From an uncultured Prevotella sp. (GTDB lineage Bacteria; Bacteroidota; Bacteroidia; Bacteroidales; Bacteroidaceae), in NCBI GenBank assembly GCA_900546605.1, contig URDV01000015.1, forward strand, positions 1-16,529: a stretch of DNA of 16,529 nt, written 5' to 3'. This document shows, in pieces, positions 1-7,886 of the stretch. Below the pieces are notes generated by a model. The model saw only the letters and a program-made list of their open reading frames with translations, ran no database searches and was not told where the DNA came from. The position numbers and the translations under genes are program-made. The first letter of the stretch is position 1, and the number at the start of each line of letters is the position of its first letter.

Positions 1-58
1 CTTACCTGTTAACCCGTTAACTTGTCAACTTGTTTACTAATTCCGCCAACGCGTATAG
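1..58 (+). repeat. Dispersed 58-bp octamer repeat, copy 1
   Basis: This segment matches 11241-11298 at 57 of 58 positions; the one difference is G at position 8 against A at 11248. It is built from four 8-nt units (6-13, 14-21, 22-29, 30-37), each ending in a TAAC/CAAC/TTAC-like core, followed by a unique tail AATTCCGCCAACGCGTATAG. The window begins here, so the left boundary is unknown. By analogy with 11122-11294 it may be the right end of a longer inverted-repeat element. A TTG in the repeat creates a false in-frame start for short ORFs. Confidence 0.85.
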
Positions 59-173
59 AAGCAATAATTTACAATGCTACTTATTACATGAAAAACAAAA
101 AACTACCACTTAAGCATAAAATCCGACCACTTATGCTCTTTATTAAGCACTTTTTAAATCTACTACACATTTG

Positions 174-206
174 TTTTGCATTAATCAAGTATAATTCTTA
201 CCTTTG
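174..206 (+). promoter_or_regulatory. Bacteroidetes-type promoter for the lipoprotein/DUF5723 operon
   Basis: A -33 element TTTTG (174-178) is followed after 20 nt by a perfect -7 element TACCTTTG (199-206; consensus TAnnTTTG). Transcription would start near 212, giving a leader of about 70 nt before the ATG at 284. Confidence 0.75.
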
Positions 207-283
207 TGGCAAATAAGTAACGTCAATTGTTCTTATTTTCGTTTCAGAACTTTCATATTTTTAATATTAAACACTTTTACAGT

Positions 284-2155
284 ATGGCAAATTCCATTTT
301 CAAACACATATTGTTGGGTACAACTTTATGCGCAGGAGCCACATTGTTGCTCAACAGCTGCATGGACGACTCGTACGACATTGATAAAGTTGACCTCACA
401 ATGAAACTTCGCACCGACGGACTGGGTGCACCATTGGGCAACACCGAGAAGATAATGCTCGATGACATTCTTGACATTGACGACTCAGAGGTAAAGACCG
501 ACAAGTCTCACCTTTATTACTTAGTAGAGAGTGGGAGTACCCATTTCAACGTAAAGGTGGACAAGGTGAGTACCACCTTTAATGACGCACGCCTTGAAAT
601 GACCTACAACGTAGTTGACTATGACAAGGTGAAGACTGAAATTGAACGTCAAGGCACTACGATTCCAGCAGGAACTCCCCTTCCTATTGACCCCAGCTTT
701 AGCTACACAGGTCATGCCGAAGGTGAACAAGCCATTGACTTCAACATTAAGAACATTCACGATGTTAACTATGTGCAGAGCATTCAGGTGTCACCCACAC
801 CCATCGTGCTCAAGCTTTACAAAAAAAATTCATCGGCCAACGTTAAATTGGGCATTAATAAAATTCAAAATTTGGTTATCAGCATACCTAAAGTATTAAA
901 GGTAACTGACTACGACACGAACAAATGGACATTGGTTGAAGCCACAGGTAACGCCACACACCACTTGCTCAAGCAAAAGAGTGCTGAAACTTACAACAAT
1001 GCCAACGAAATTACGCTCTGCCAAATTAATCTGCAACGCGTTGACTTGAACCGCGAGGTGAATGGTAGCGAAATCAAGCTTACGGGCGAAGAAGCTAACA
1101 TGAAGTTGAATGGACAAGTTACCTTTGGTAGCAACAGTTCTTCACGCTTTGAGATGCACGAGGGCGACTATGCCTCTGTTCGCCTTGAAGTGAAAGTAGG
1201 CAATAACAACCAACTTACTGCCGAAAAGGTAACAGGTAAATTTGACCCTGCCATCGAACCTAAGGTTGACCCCATCAACATTTCTGAGTCACTACCCGAT
1301 TTCTTAAAGGACGATGAGGTAACGATTGCTGTTACCAACCCCACATTGCGCTTTAAGTCTGACTTTGCCAACATTCCTGTAGGTGTAAACCTCAGTGGCG
1401 ACCTTACCTCAGTTTACACCAACGGCATTGCCAACGTAACAAAGAGCTTGCCCAACACTTCAATGGATGCCAAGCAACAGAACAAGGTGTACTATTATGA
1501 TGGTAATAACCCCTACGACCCTGAAGAGGACGCCAACGTTTACACCGACAAGGCTAAAGTAACCAACTTGGGCGACTTAATTAAGAAGATTCCTGATAAC
1601 ATCACTGTTGACCTGGGCAACAAGAACAACAAAAAGGTAAGCGTAAAGCAAAACATCTACGAAATTGAGTTAGGCAAAAACTATCAAGCCAATGCCGACT
1701 ATAGCGTATTCGTTCCCTTTGAGTTCAAAGGTGGCTTGCAAATTGTCTACAACGACTCAACCAGCAGCATGCATAGCGACCTTAAAAAATACAAGGCCAA
1801 CAAGGGACAGATTATCGTAACAGGCGAAGCGCTCAACACCATTCCGCTCAACCTCAAAGTCATTATCAAGGCACACGATGTTGATGGTAAAGAGCTACCC
1901 ATTAACTTTACCGAAGCTAACGTACTGGCTGGCACAGGCAACGAGGCAGACGAAGCCGCTGTTAAGTCAAACATTGAATTGGTGGGTACTTTGACTGAAG
2001 ATGGTGATTTGAGCAAAATTGACAAAATCTTCTTCAAAGTACGTGCAGCCAGCGACAATGCTACCGAGAGCAACACATTGGTTTCAACACAATGGCTGAA
2101 ACTCAATAACATCAAGCTCAAGCTCAAAGCTGACGTCACTGCCGACTTTAACTAA
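284..2155 (+). CDS. Large lipoprotein of unknown function (623 aa)
   Basis: The start is taken as ATG 284; an upstream in-frame TTG at 227 would put 19 unlikely residues before the signal peptide. The N-terminus (residues 1-25) is a lipoprotein signal: a hydrophobic stretch ending in LLNS before Cys26, the presumed lipidated residue. The mature protein begins C-M-D-D-S-Y-D. Acidic residues just after the Cys resemble the Bacteroidetes surface-export signal, so outer-leaflet exposure is plausible but inferred. The remaining roughly 600 residues are Asp/Asn/Lys-rich, beta-looking, free of further membrane segments and without a catalytic motif I recognise. The gene is 35 nt upstream of a DUF5723-type barrel protein and shares its promoter and terminator, so the two probably work together at the outer membrane. 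Function unknown. Reading frame intact over its full length. Confidence 0.85.
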   Translation: MANSIFKHILLGTTLCAGATLLLNSCMDDSYDIDKVDLTMKLRTDGLGAPLGNTEKIMLDDILDIDDSEVKTDKSHLYYLVESGSTHFNVKVDKVSTTFNDARLEMTYNVVDYDKVKTEIERQGTTIPAGTPLPIDPSFSYTGHAEGEQAIDFNIKNIHDVNYVQSIQVSPTPIVLKLYKKNSSANVKLGINKIQNLVISIPKVLKVTDYDTNKWTLVEATGNATHHLLKQKSAETYNNANEITLCQINLQRVDLNREVNGSEIKLTGEEANMKLNGQVTFGSNSSSRFEMHEGDYASVRLEVKVGNNNQLTAEKVTGKFDPAIEPKVDPINISESLPDFLKDDEVTIAVTNPTLRFKSDFANIPVGVNLSGDLTSVYTNGIANVTKSLPNTSMDAKQQNKVYYYDGNNPYDPEEDANVYTDKAKVTNLGDLIKKIPDNITVDLGNKNNKKVSVKQNIYEIELGKNYQANADYSVFVPFEFKGGLQIVYNDSTSSMHSDLKKYKANKGQIIVTGEALNTIPLNLKVIIKAHDVDGKELPINFTEANVLAGTGNEADEAAVKSNIELVGTLTEDGDLSKIDKIFFKVRAASDNATESNTLVSTQWLKLNNIKLKLKADVTADFN

Positions 2156-2190
2156 TCACCTTTCGCCTCACATTAAGACTACTATACATT

Positions 2191-3600
2191 ATGAAACTCC
2201 ATCATATTCTGCCATTGGCAGCCATGCTGTCGCTATCAGCTGCAGCACAGACGGAACTGACAACTTCATATTTTCTGGAATCTTCAACCAGCCGCCACGA
2301 CATTAACCCTGCCTTGCTTGACAAGCCTTTCGTGTCTATGCCTATTTTCATGGGCGACTTTAACATTGGCACAACGGGTAACTTGGGCTTAAAAAACTTT
2401 GTTTACAAAATGCAACCCACCTGGCAAGGCTATGAAGAAGGAGGTAACAACCTTACCACCTTCATGCACCCCGAAGTTGACGCTAATGAGTTTTTAGGAA
2501 ATCTCAAAACAAACAACCGTCTATCAGTCAACCTTAAATATCAGCTCTTTGGCTTCGGCTTTAAAGGTTTTGGGGGTATTAACTCTGTTGAATTGAACAT
2601 TCGTTCTAACACCAATGTTTCATTACCCAAAACGCTCTTTGCCTTTATGAAGAGTACGGGCGACCAACAAGAGTACGACATTAATAACATTGGCTTACGC
2701 ACCGAAAACTATGCAGAGTTAGGTTTAGGCCATTCACATAAAATTAATGACAAACTCACAGTGGGTGGTAAAGTGAAATTGCTCTTTGGTTTGGCCTATG
2801 CCGACATTGCGAGCAAGGACAACATTCACTTTCAACTCAGCGAGGACAAGTGGGCTGCTTCGGGCCGCATTGAGGGCGTAGCTTCTATTATGGCCACCCA
2901 ATTCAAAATGTCTGATAAAGTAGACCCCGAAACAGGACGCCCACGTGTTGACGGACTCGATGACTTCAAAGGCGGGTTAGGTGGTTTTGGCTTGGGCTTC
3001 GACTTGGGTGCTACCTACAAGGTTATGGACGACCTCACCGTGAGCGCTGCCCTTACCGACCTGGGCTTTATTAACTGGAAGGATGCCGAACATATGTCAT
3101 CAGCCGGCTCTTGGGAATTTGAGGGCTTTGGCAAAAACGGCCGCGAGGACATTTTAGTCAACAACGACAACCGCGACCTCGGTGACCAATTTGAAGACTT
3201 AGGCGATGAATTAGGCGATGCTTTCGCTATGTACCACGATGGTACTAAGTCTACCACACACGCATTAGCAGCCACACTTAGCTTAGGTGCCGACTACACC
3301 TTGCCCGTTTACCGCAAACTGCACTTTGGTTTCCTTTACCAAAGTCGCATGGCAGGTCGTCACAGCTACCACCAAGGACGCTTCTCAGCCAACGTAGCTC
3401 CCGTTAAATGGTTCGACGCTGCTGTCAGCATGGCCTTTACAAGCACAGGCGTACAAGGTGGTTTAGCCGCCAGTTTACATGCCAAGCACTTCAACCTTAC
3501 CATAGGTACCGACCGTTTCTTTGGCAAACTGAGCAAGCAAGGCATACCATTGAATCGTGCTAACAGCAATGTGGCCATTGGCCTATCATTCCCCTTGTAA
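2191..3600 (+). CDS. DUF5723-type outer-membrane beta-barrel protein (469 aa)
   Basis: Residues 1-19 form a signal peptide with an Ala-rich cleavage region (SAAAQ). The mature protein begins with the pattern seen in DUF5723/PorV-like barrel proteins, a segment containing RHDINPALL followed by a Phe/Gly-rich stretch. It continues with alternating amphipathic strands, a Gly-rich block (roughly residues 255-275, FKGGLGGFGLGF) and a repeated 'LTVGGK' / 'LTVSAAL' strand style. It ends in a hydrophobic strand, IGLSFPL, compatible with barrel insertion. There are no enzymatic motifs. The likely location is the outer membrane. The role is unknown; the family resembles FadL/PorV-type barrels in overall look, which does not establish transport. 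It is the second gene of a unit with the lipoprotein at 284-2155 and is followed by a terminator at 3635-3679. Family assignment is by eye, moderately sure. Confidence 0.8.
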   Translation: MKLHHILPLAAMLSLSAAAQTELTTSYFLESSTSRHDINPALLDKPFVSMPIFMGDFNIGTTGNLGLKNFVYKMQPTWQGYEEGGNNLTTFMHPEVDANEFLGNLKTNNRLSVNLKYQLFGFGFKGFGGINSVELNIRSNTNVSLPKTLFAFMKSTGDQQEYDINNIGLRTENYAELGLGHSHKINDKLTVGGKVKLLFGLAYADIASKDNIHFQLSEDKWAASGRIEGVASIMATQFKMSDKVDPETGRPRVDGLDDFKGGLGGFGLGFDLGATYKVMDDLTVSAALTDLGFINWKDAEHMSSAGSWEFEGFGKNGREDILVNNDNRDLGDQFEDLGDELGDAFAMYHDGTKSTTHALAATLSLGADYTLPVYRKLHFGFLYQSRMAGRHSYHQGRFSANVAPVKWFDAAVSMAFTSTGVQGGLAASLHAKHFNLTIGTDRFFGKLSKQGIPLNRANSNVAIGLSFPL

Positions 3601-3634
3601 TGCACTTACACACAACAGTTTAACATAACAATCG

Positions 3635-3679
3635 CTGACGCGTAGCCCATTCATCATGGGTTGCGCGTCAGTTCTTTTT
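3635..3679 (+). terminator. Rho-independent terminator after the DUF5723-type gene
   Basis: A 16-bp stem (3635-3650 with 3656-3671) holds two wobble positions and a 5-nt loop TCATC, followed by TTCTTTTT. It ends the lipoprotein/barrel transcript 35 nt after the stop codon. Confidence 0.88.
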
Positions 3680-3750
3680 GGCACACTTACAGTTTTACGC
3701 ATAACCTCATCTTACCCCATTAACATTTCCTTTTCACACCCTAAAGCCGC

Positions 3751-3785
3751 TTTTTTGGTCATATTATCAGAAAATCGTAAATTTG
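3751..3785 (+). promoter_or_regulatory. Promoter for cysS, far upstream
   Basis: A T-run ending in TTG (3755-3757) stands 20 nt before a perfect -7 box TAAATTTG (3778-3785). Predicted start is near 3791, about 290 nt before the cysS ATG. The result is an unusually long leader containing the structures listed at 3791-4080. Confidence 0.7.
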
Positions 3786-3790
3786 CCCGT

Positions 3791-4080
3791 TGAAAATCAA
3801 TATCAGGTGGTTCTAATAATGCTGGTAAGTTGATTTATTCCCTATCGTGCGTGTATTGGGGTGAGTGAACGAAGGAGCATAGCAGGCTATGTGACTGAGC
3901 GAACTGACAAATAGGGTGCAAGGCGAATGCAATCAAACATGTTTGAATTGCTGAGCCGCAGCCCATGTTCTCAAAGGAAAAAAAAAGACACATGCAAGAG
4001 GGTGTAAAGCAACTATCAAAAAATTAGAAGACTAAAATCAGATTTTTAGAGCCACCCTACATCTACTATAATTACAGAAA
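3791..4080 (+). promoter_or_regulatory. Long structured 5' leader of cysS, possibly a dispersed intergenic element
   Basis: This stretch holds no credible gene but several visible structures. CCCTAT (3840-3845) pairs with ATAGGG (3911-3916), enclosing a hairpin CATAG/CTATG (3878-3891). Two near-identical 9-mers, TGAGTGAAC (3862-3870) and TGAGCGAAC (3896-3904), flank that hairpin. A perfect 14-bp palindrome TCAAACATGTTTGA lies at 3933-3946. GCTG/CAGC forms a small hairpin at 3950-3962. AGGGTG (3999-4004) pairs with CACCCT (4053-4058). An A-run sits at 3978-3986. I have an unverified impression that similar sequence recurs in Prevotella intergenic regions. It could be a cis-regulatory leader, a small RNA, or an inert repeat that landed between promoter and gene. 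Confidence 0.5.
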
Positions 4081-5568
4081 ATGGAACACGCTCTTTTTCT
4101 TTACAATACGCTGACACGCACCAAGGAACGTTTTGTCCCCATTCACGAAGGACACGTTGGCATGTATGTGTGCGGCCCCACCGTTTATGGTGATGCTCAC
4201 TTAGGACACGCTCGTCCTGCCATTACCTTTGACCTTGTCTTTCGTTATCTCAAACATTTAGGTTACAAGGTGCGCTACGTGCGCAACATTACCGACGTGG
4301 GACACCTGGAACACGATGCCGATGAGGGGGAAGACAAGATTGCAAAAAAAGCACGACTTGAGCAACTGGAACCTATGGAAGTAGCACAATACTACACCAA
4401 CCGCTTTAATGCTGCCATGGCACAACTCAATGTGTTGCCACCCAGCATTGAGCCACACGCCACAGGTCATATCATTGAGCAAGAGGAACTGGTGCAGCAA
4501 ATTCTTGACAATGGCTATGCTTATGAGTCAAATGGTTCTATCTATTTTGATGTAGTAAAATACAACAAAGACCACAAGTATGGCATTCTGTCGGGCCGTA
4601 ACCTGGAGGATGTACACGATGCCAGTCGTGAACTTGATGGCGTAGGCGAAAAGCACCACCAAGTGGACTTTGCATTATGGAAGAAGGCACAACCTGAACA
4701 CATCATGCGCTGGCCTTCACCTTGGAGCGAGGGCTTCCCAGGTTGGCATTGCGAGTGCACCGCTATGGGACGCAAATATTTAGGCAACCACTTCGACATT
4801 CACGGGGGTGGCATGGACCTCGTATTCCCTCACCACGAATGCGAAATAGCGCAAGCCGTGGCATCACAAGGCGACCAAATGGTAAAATATTGGATGCACA
4901 ACAACATGATTACCATTGCTGGCAAAAAGATGGGTAAGAGCTATAACAACTTTATTACGCTCGACCAGTTCTTTACGGGCAACCATCCATTGCTCACACA
5001 GCCTTACTCACCCATGACTATTCGCTTCTTTATTCTGCAAGCACAATATCGTTCAACAGTCGACTTCTCAAATGAGGCTTTGCAAGCTTCAAAGAAGGGC
5101 TTTGACCGACTCATGGACGCTGTGGCTCAGCTCAACCGCATTGAAGCCGTGGCTAATGGCAAACTGACTGAGGAGTATGCCAACGAGCTACAAACCAAAT
5201 GTTATGAAGCTATGGACGATGACTTTAATTCGCCCATTGTTATCAGCCACTTGTTTGAGGCTTGCCGCATCATTAACCAGTTGGTTGATAAAAAGGAGAC
5301 CATTACGCCTGCTGGCCTGGAAGCACTGAAGCAAGTGGTTAACACCTTTGTATTCGACATTTTAGGCTTAAAGAGCGAAGCCGAAGGTGGCAATGCACAA
5401 CGTGAGGAGGCCTTTGGACATGCCATCGACTTGTTGCTACAACTGCGTGCCAAAGCTAAGGCTGCTAAGGATTGGGCAACAAGTGACCAAATTCGTGACG
5501 AACTGGCAGCCTATGGTTTTGAAGTGAAGGATACCAAAGAGGGTGCCACTTGGAAACTGAACAAGTAA
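4081..5568 (+). CDS. cysS: Cysteinyl-tRNA synthetase (495 aa)
   Basis: This is a class I aminoacyl-tRNA synthetase that attaches cysteine to tRNA-Cys in the cytoplasm, using ATP. The catalytic signatures are the HIGH box as HLGH (residues 40-43, after CGPTVYGDA) and the KMSKS loop as KMGKS (283-287). The zinc ligands that select cysteine are all present by comparison with the E. coli enzyme: Cys31, Cys226 (in GWHCEC), His251 and Glu255 (in FPHHECE). The C-terminal part carries the helical anticodon-side region, ending in a DALIDR-like section (around EEAFGHAIDLLLQLR). The length fits Bacteroidetes homologues, somewhat longer than the 461-aa E. coli protein. The gene stands alone between a long structured leader and a hairpin at 5674-5716. 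The start ATG at 4081 directly precedes the conserved N-terminus. Frame intact, high confidence. Confidence 0.98.
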   Translation: MEHALFLYNTLTRTKERFVPIHEGHVGMYVCGPTVYGDAHLGHARPAITFDLVFRYLKHLGYKVRYVRNITDVGHLEHDADEGEDKIAKKARLEQLEPMEVAQYYTNRFNAAMAQLNVLPPSIEPHATGHIIEQEELVQQILDNGYAYESNGSIYFDVVKYNKDHKYGILSGRNLEDVHDASRELDGVGEKHHQVDFALWKKAQPEHIMRWPSPWSEGFPGWHCECTAMGRKYLGNHFDIHGGGMDLVFPHHECEIAQAVASQGDQMVKYWMHNNMITIAGKKMGKSYNNFITLDQFFTGNHPLLTQPYSPMTIRFFILQAQYRSTVDFSNEALQASKKGFDRLMDAVAQLNRIEAVANGKLTEEYANELQTKCYEAMDDDFNSPIVISHLFEACRIINQLVDKKETITPAGLEALKQVVNTFVFDILGLKSEAEGGNAQREEAFGHAIDLLLQLRAKAKAAKDWATSDQIRDELAAYGFEVKDTKEGATWKLNK

Positions 5569-5673
5569 GTACAACCTCGGGCTTAAGCTAACTGATGAGG
5601 CAACTCACACAAGGTAGCTACGCAAATTTTGCAATTGACACACACATTATATATATATTACATTACACAAAAA

Positions 5674-5716
5674 GCCCCTCCTCTTAGCTCGGGGCAAAGA
5701 GGAAGGGCCTTTTTTT
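5674..5716 (+). terminator. Terminator-like hairpin between cysS and dsbD, abutting the dsbD start
   Basis: The left arm 5674-5685 pairs with 5697-5708 (12 positions, one C-A mismatch), with an 11-nt loop, then C and seven Ts (5710-5716). It may simply end cysS, about 105 nt after its stop codon. However, it finishes only 5 nt before the dsbD ATG (5722). An alternative short stem (GCCCC 5674-5678 with GGGGC 5691-5695) would compete with it. An AT-rich promoter-like stretch (TTGACA 5635-5640, then a TA run 5647-5660) lies upstream, so dsbD transcripts starting there would have to read through. Confidence 0.7.
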
Positions 5717-5721
5717 CTGAC

Positions 5722-7758
5722 ATGAAAAGATTTGTTTCACTATTCTTACTTATGCTCGTCACTGCCGTGATGGCCGTGCAAGCTCAAGTGAACTTCACCG
5801 TTAAATACAAACGTGTGAATGCCACCACCATTGACATCATTTTCTCGGGTACCGCACAACATGGCTGGCACATCTACTCTACCAACATTGGCGAGGGCGG
5901 ACCTACACGTGCCACCTTTGGTGTTGACAAAATAAAAGGGGCGAAACTCATGGGTAGCTTAAAGGGAGGACCTGGAGCTAAAACCATGCAGGACCCTATT
6001 TTCGAAATGCCCGTTACCTTTTACGAGGGACACGCTACCTTTACGCAACGCGTTGAACTGCTCGACAAGAACTACGAGTTGAAGGGCTATCTTAAGTATG
6101 GTGCTTGTAATGACGAGAACTGTTTGCCCCCTACCAGCGTCGATGCTAAGTTAAAGGGGGCCGATGGTCCTGCACCTACGGCTGAGAGTAAGGCCGAAGC
6201 TGAAGCCGCAGCTACTGATGGCACATTACCCACCACGGCTGATAGTGCTGTCAGCACCACTACTACTGATAGCGCTACTACCGTTCAAGTGCAACCACTT
6301 GATAGTGCTGCCACACAAGCCTTGTGGACACCTGTTATCAAAGAATTAAAGAATTTTGGCACAGGTGGTGCCGACGATGTTACGGGCAAGCCTTGGTACT
6401 ACATCTTCTTTTTAGGCTTTGTAGGTGGTTTAGTCGCACTCTTTACTCCTTGTGTGTGGCCCATTATTCCTATGACGGTGAGCTTCTTCCTAAAGCGTTC
6501 GGGCAATCGTCGCAAGGGCATTCGCGATGCTATAACTTATGGCGTTTCTATTGTAGTGATTTATGTGGCCTTAGGCCTCATCATCACCTCGCTGTTTGGC
6601 GCTAATGCACTGAATGATTTGTCAACCAATGCGATATTCAACATTTTGTTCTTCTTAATGTTGGTAGTGTTTGCCGCCAGTTTCTTTGGTGGTTTTGAAA
6701 TTACCTTGCCCAGCAAATGGGGCGATGCCGTTGATAGCAAAGCCGAAAAAACCACAGGGTTGCTCAGCATCTTCCTCATGGCCTTTACCCTTTCATTGGT
6801 TAGCTTTTCATGCACAGGTCCTATCATAGGCTTCCTTTTGGTTGAAGTCAGCACCTCAGGTGGCTCGGCTCTTGCCCCCACCATTGGCATGTTGGGCTTT
6901 GCCATTGCCTTGGCTTTGCCTTTTACCCTATTTGCTCTCTTCCCCACTTGGCTCAAGAGCGCACCTAAGAGTGGTGGTTGGTTGAACAATGTAAAGGTGG
7001 TGTTAGGTTTCCTTGAGTTGGCTTTTGCCTTGAAATTCTTCTCGGTAGCCGACTTGGCTTATGGTTGGCACTTGCTTGACCGTGAAACCTTCTTAGCGCT
7101 TTGGATTGTTATCTTTACCCTTTTAGGCATCTACTTGTTGGGGGCCATCAAGTTCCCGCACGATGATGAAGACGAACGCCACACCTCGGTGCCTCGCTTC
7201 TTCTTAGCCCTCATTTCGTTGGCCTTTGCTGTTTACATGGTTCCTGGCCTTTGGGGGGCTCCTGTCAAGGCTGTGAGTGCTTTTGCTCCACCCATGTCAA
7301 CACAGGACTTTAACCTCGACCCTGTTAAAATTGAGGCTAAGTTTACTGACTACGAAGCGGGCATGGCATATGCACGTCAAACGGGCAAGCCTGTCATGGT
7401 CGACTTTACAGGCCACGGCTGTGTCAATTGTCGTAAAATGGAATTAGCGGTATGGCACGATGCCAAAGTGCGCGATTTGCTCACCAAGGACTATGTGCTC
7501 ATTTCGCTTTATGTGGACGAAAAGGCGCCGCTGCCCGAACCTATTGAGGTGCAAGAGAATGGTCAAACCACTACTTTACGCACCATTGGCGATAAGTGGA
7601 GTTACTTGCAACGTTCTAAGTTTGGTGCTAACGCGCAACCTTTCTACGTGTTACTTGACAACAATGGCAAGCCACTCAACACTTCTTACTCTTACGATGA
7701 GGATGTTGACAAGTTTGTTTCTTTCCTTAAAACGGGCTTAGACAATTATAATAAGTAA
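5722..7758 (+). CDS. dsbD: Thiol:disulfide interchange protein DsbD (678 aa)
   Basis: DsbD carries electrons from cytoplasmic thioredoxin across the inner membrane to periplasmic reductive proteins. All three modules and their redox cysteines are visible. After a signal peptide (about residues 1-19, ending VQAQ), the N-terminal periplasmic beta domain has Cys129 and Cys134 in YGACNDENCLPP. A Thr/Ser/Ala-rich linker (about 150-200) follows. The membrane domain of about eight helices (roughly 222-505) holds Cys244 (FTPCVWP) and Cys364 (FSCTGP). The C-terminal thioredoxin-like domain has CVNC at 567-570 in VDFTGHGCVNCRKM. The length is typical for Bacteroidetes DsbD. The start is ATG 5722; an upstream in-frame TTG at 5629 would encode the terminator hairpin and is rejected. 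A terminator-like hairpin ends just before the ATG. Transcription ends at 7842-7885. Confidence 0.96.
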   Translation: MKRFVSLFLLMLVTAVMAVQAQVNFTVKYKRVNATTIDIIFSGTAQHGWHIYSTNIGEGGPTRATFGVDKIKGAKLMGSLKGGPGAKTMQDPIFEMPVTFYEGHATFTQRVELLDKNYELKGYLKYGACNDENCLPPTSVDAKLKGADGPAPTAESKAEAEAAATDGTLPTTADSAVSTTTTDSATTVQVQPLDSAATQALWTPVIKELKNFGTGGADDVTGKPWYYIFFLGFVGGLVALFTPCVWPIIPMTVSFFLKRSGNRRKGIRDAITYGVSIVVIYVALGLIITSLFGANALNDLSTNAIFNILFFLMLVVFAASFFGGFEITLPSKWGDAVDSKAEKTTGLLSIFLMAFTLSLVSFSCTGPIIGFLLVEVSTSGGSALAPTIGMLGFAIALALPFTLFALFPTWLKSAPKSGGWLNNVKVVLGFLELAFALKFFSVADLAYGWHLLDRETFLALWIVIFTLLGIYLLGAIKFPHDDEDERHTSVPRFFLALISLAFAVYMVPGLWGAPVKAVSAFAPPMSTQDFNLDPVKIEAKFTDYEAGMAYARQTGKPVMVDFTGHGCVNCRKMELAVWHDAKVRDLLTKDYVLISLYVDEKAPLPEPIEVQENGQTTTLRTIGDKWSYLQRSKFGANAQPFYVLLDNNGKPLNTSYSYDEDVDKFVSFLKTGLDNYNK

Positions 7759-7805
7759 CTCAAGTTCCGGATTCAGCCCGTCCTTGCTAAATCCAAAACT
7801 TGAGT
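7758..7805. repeat. Hairpin containing a dispersed 23-nt segment
   Basis: Arms ACTCAAGTT (7758-7766) and AACTTGAGT (7797-7805) pair perfectly, then a 2x2 internal loop, then GGATT/AATCC. The interior 7772-7794 is the exact reverse complement of 16461-16483. It begins at the last base of the dsbD stop codon and has no T-run, so it is probably not the terminator itself. Confidence 0.7.
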
Positions 7806-7841
7806 AAGAATTCTGTGCTACCCCTACTACATGGGGTTAAG

Positions 7842-7885
7842 CGGGGTGTGTAAATGTTACGATGCATTTACATACCCCGTTTTTT
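7842..7885 (+). terminator. Strong rho-independent terminator after dsbD
   Basis: A 15-bp stem (7842-7856 with 7865-7879, one G-U pair) with an 8-nt loop is followed by six Ts (7880-7885). The 88-bp repeat array starts immediately after. Confidence 0.93.
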
Positions 7886-7886
7886 G

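Noticed and set aside
3905..3930. T-box-like AGGGTG sequence in the cysS leader
   Set aside because: Only the first six bases resemble the T-box signature, no terminator/antiterminator pair is visible before cysS, and T-boxes are not typical of Bacteroidetes.
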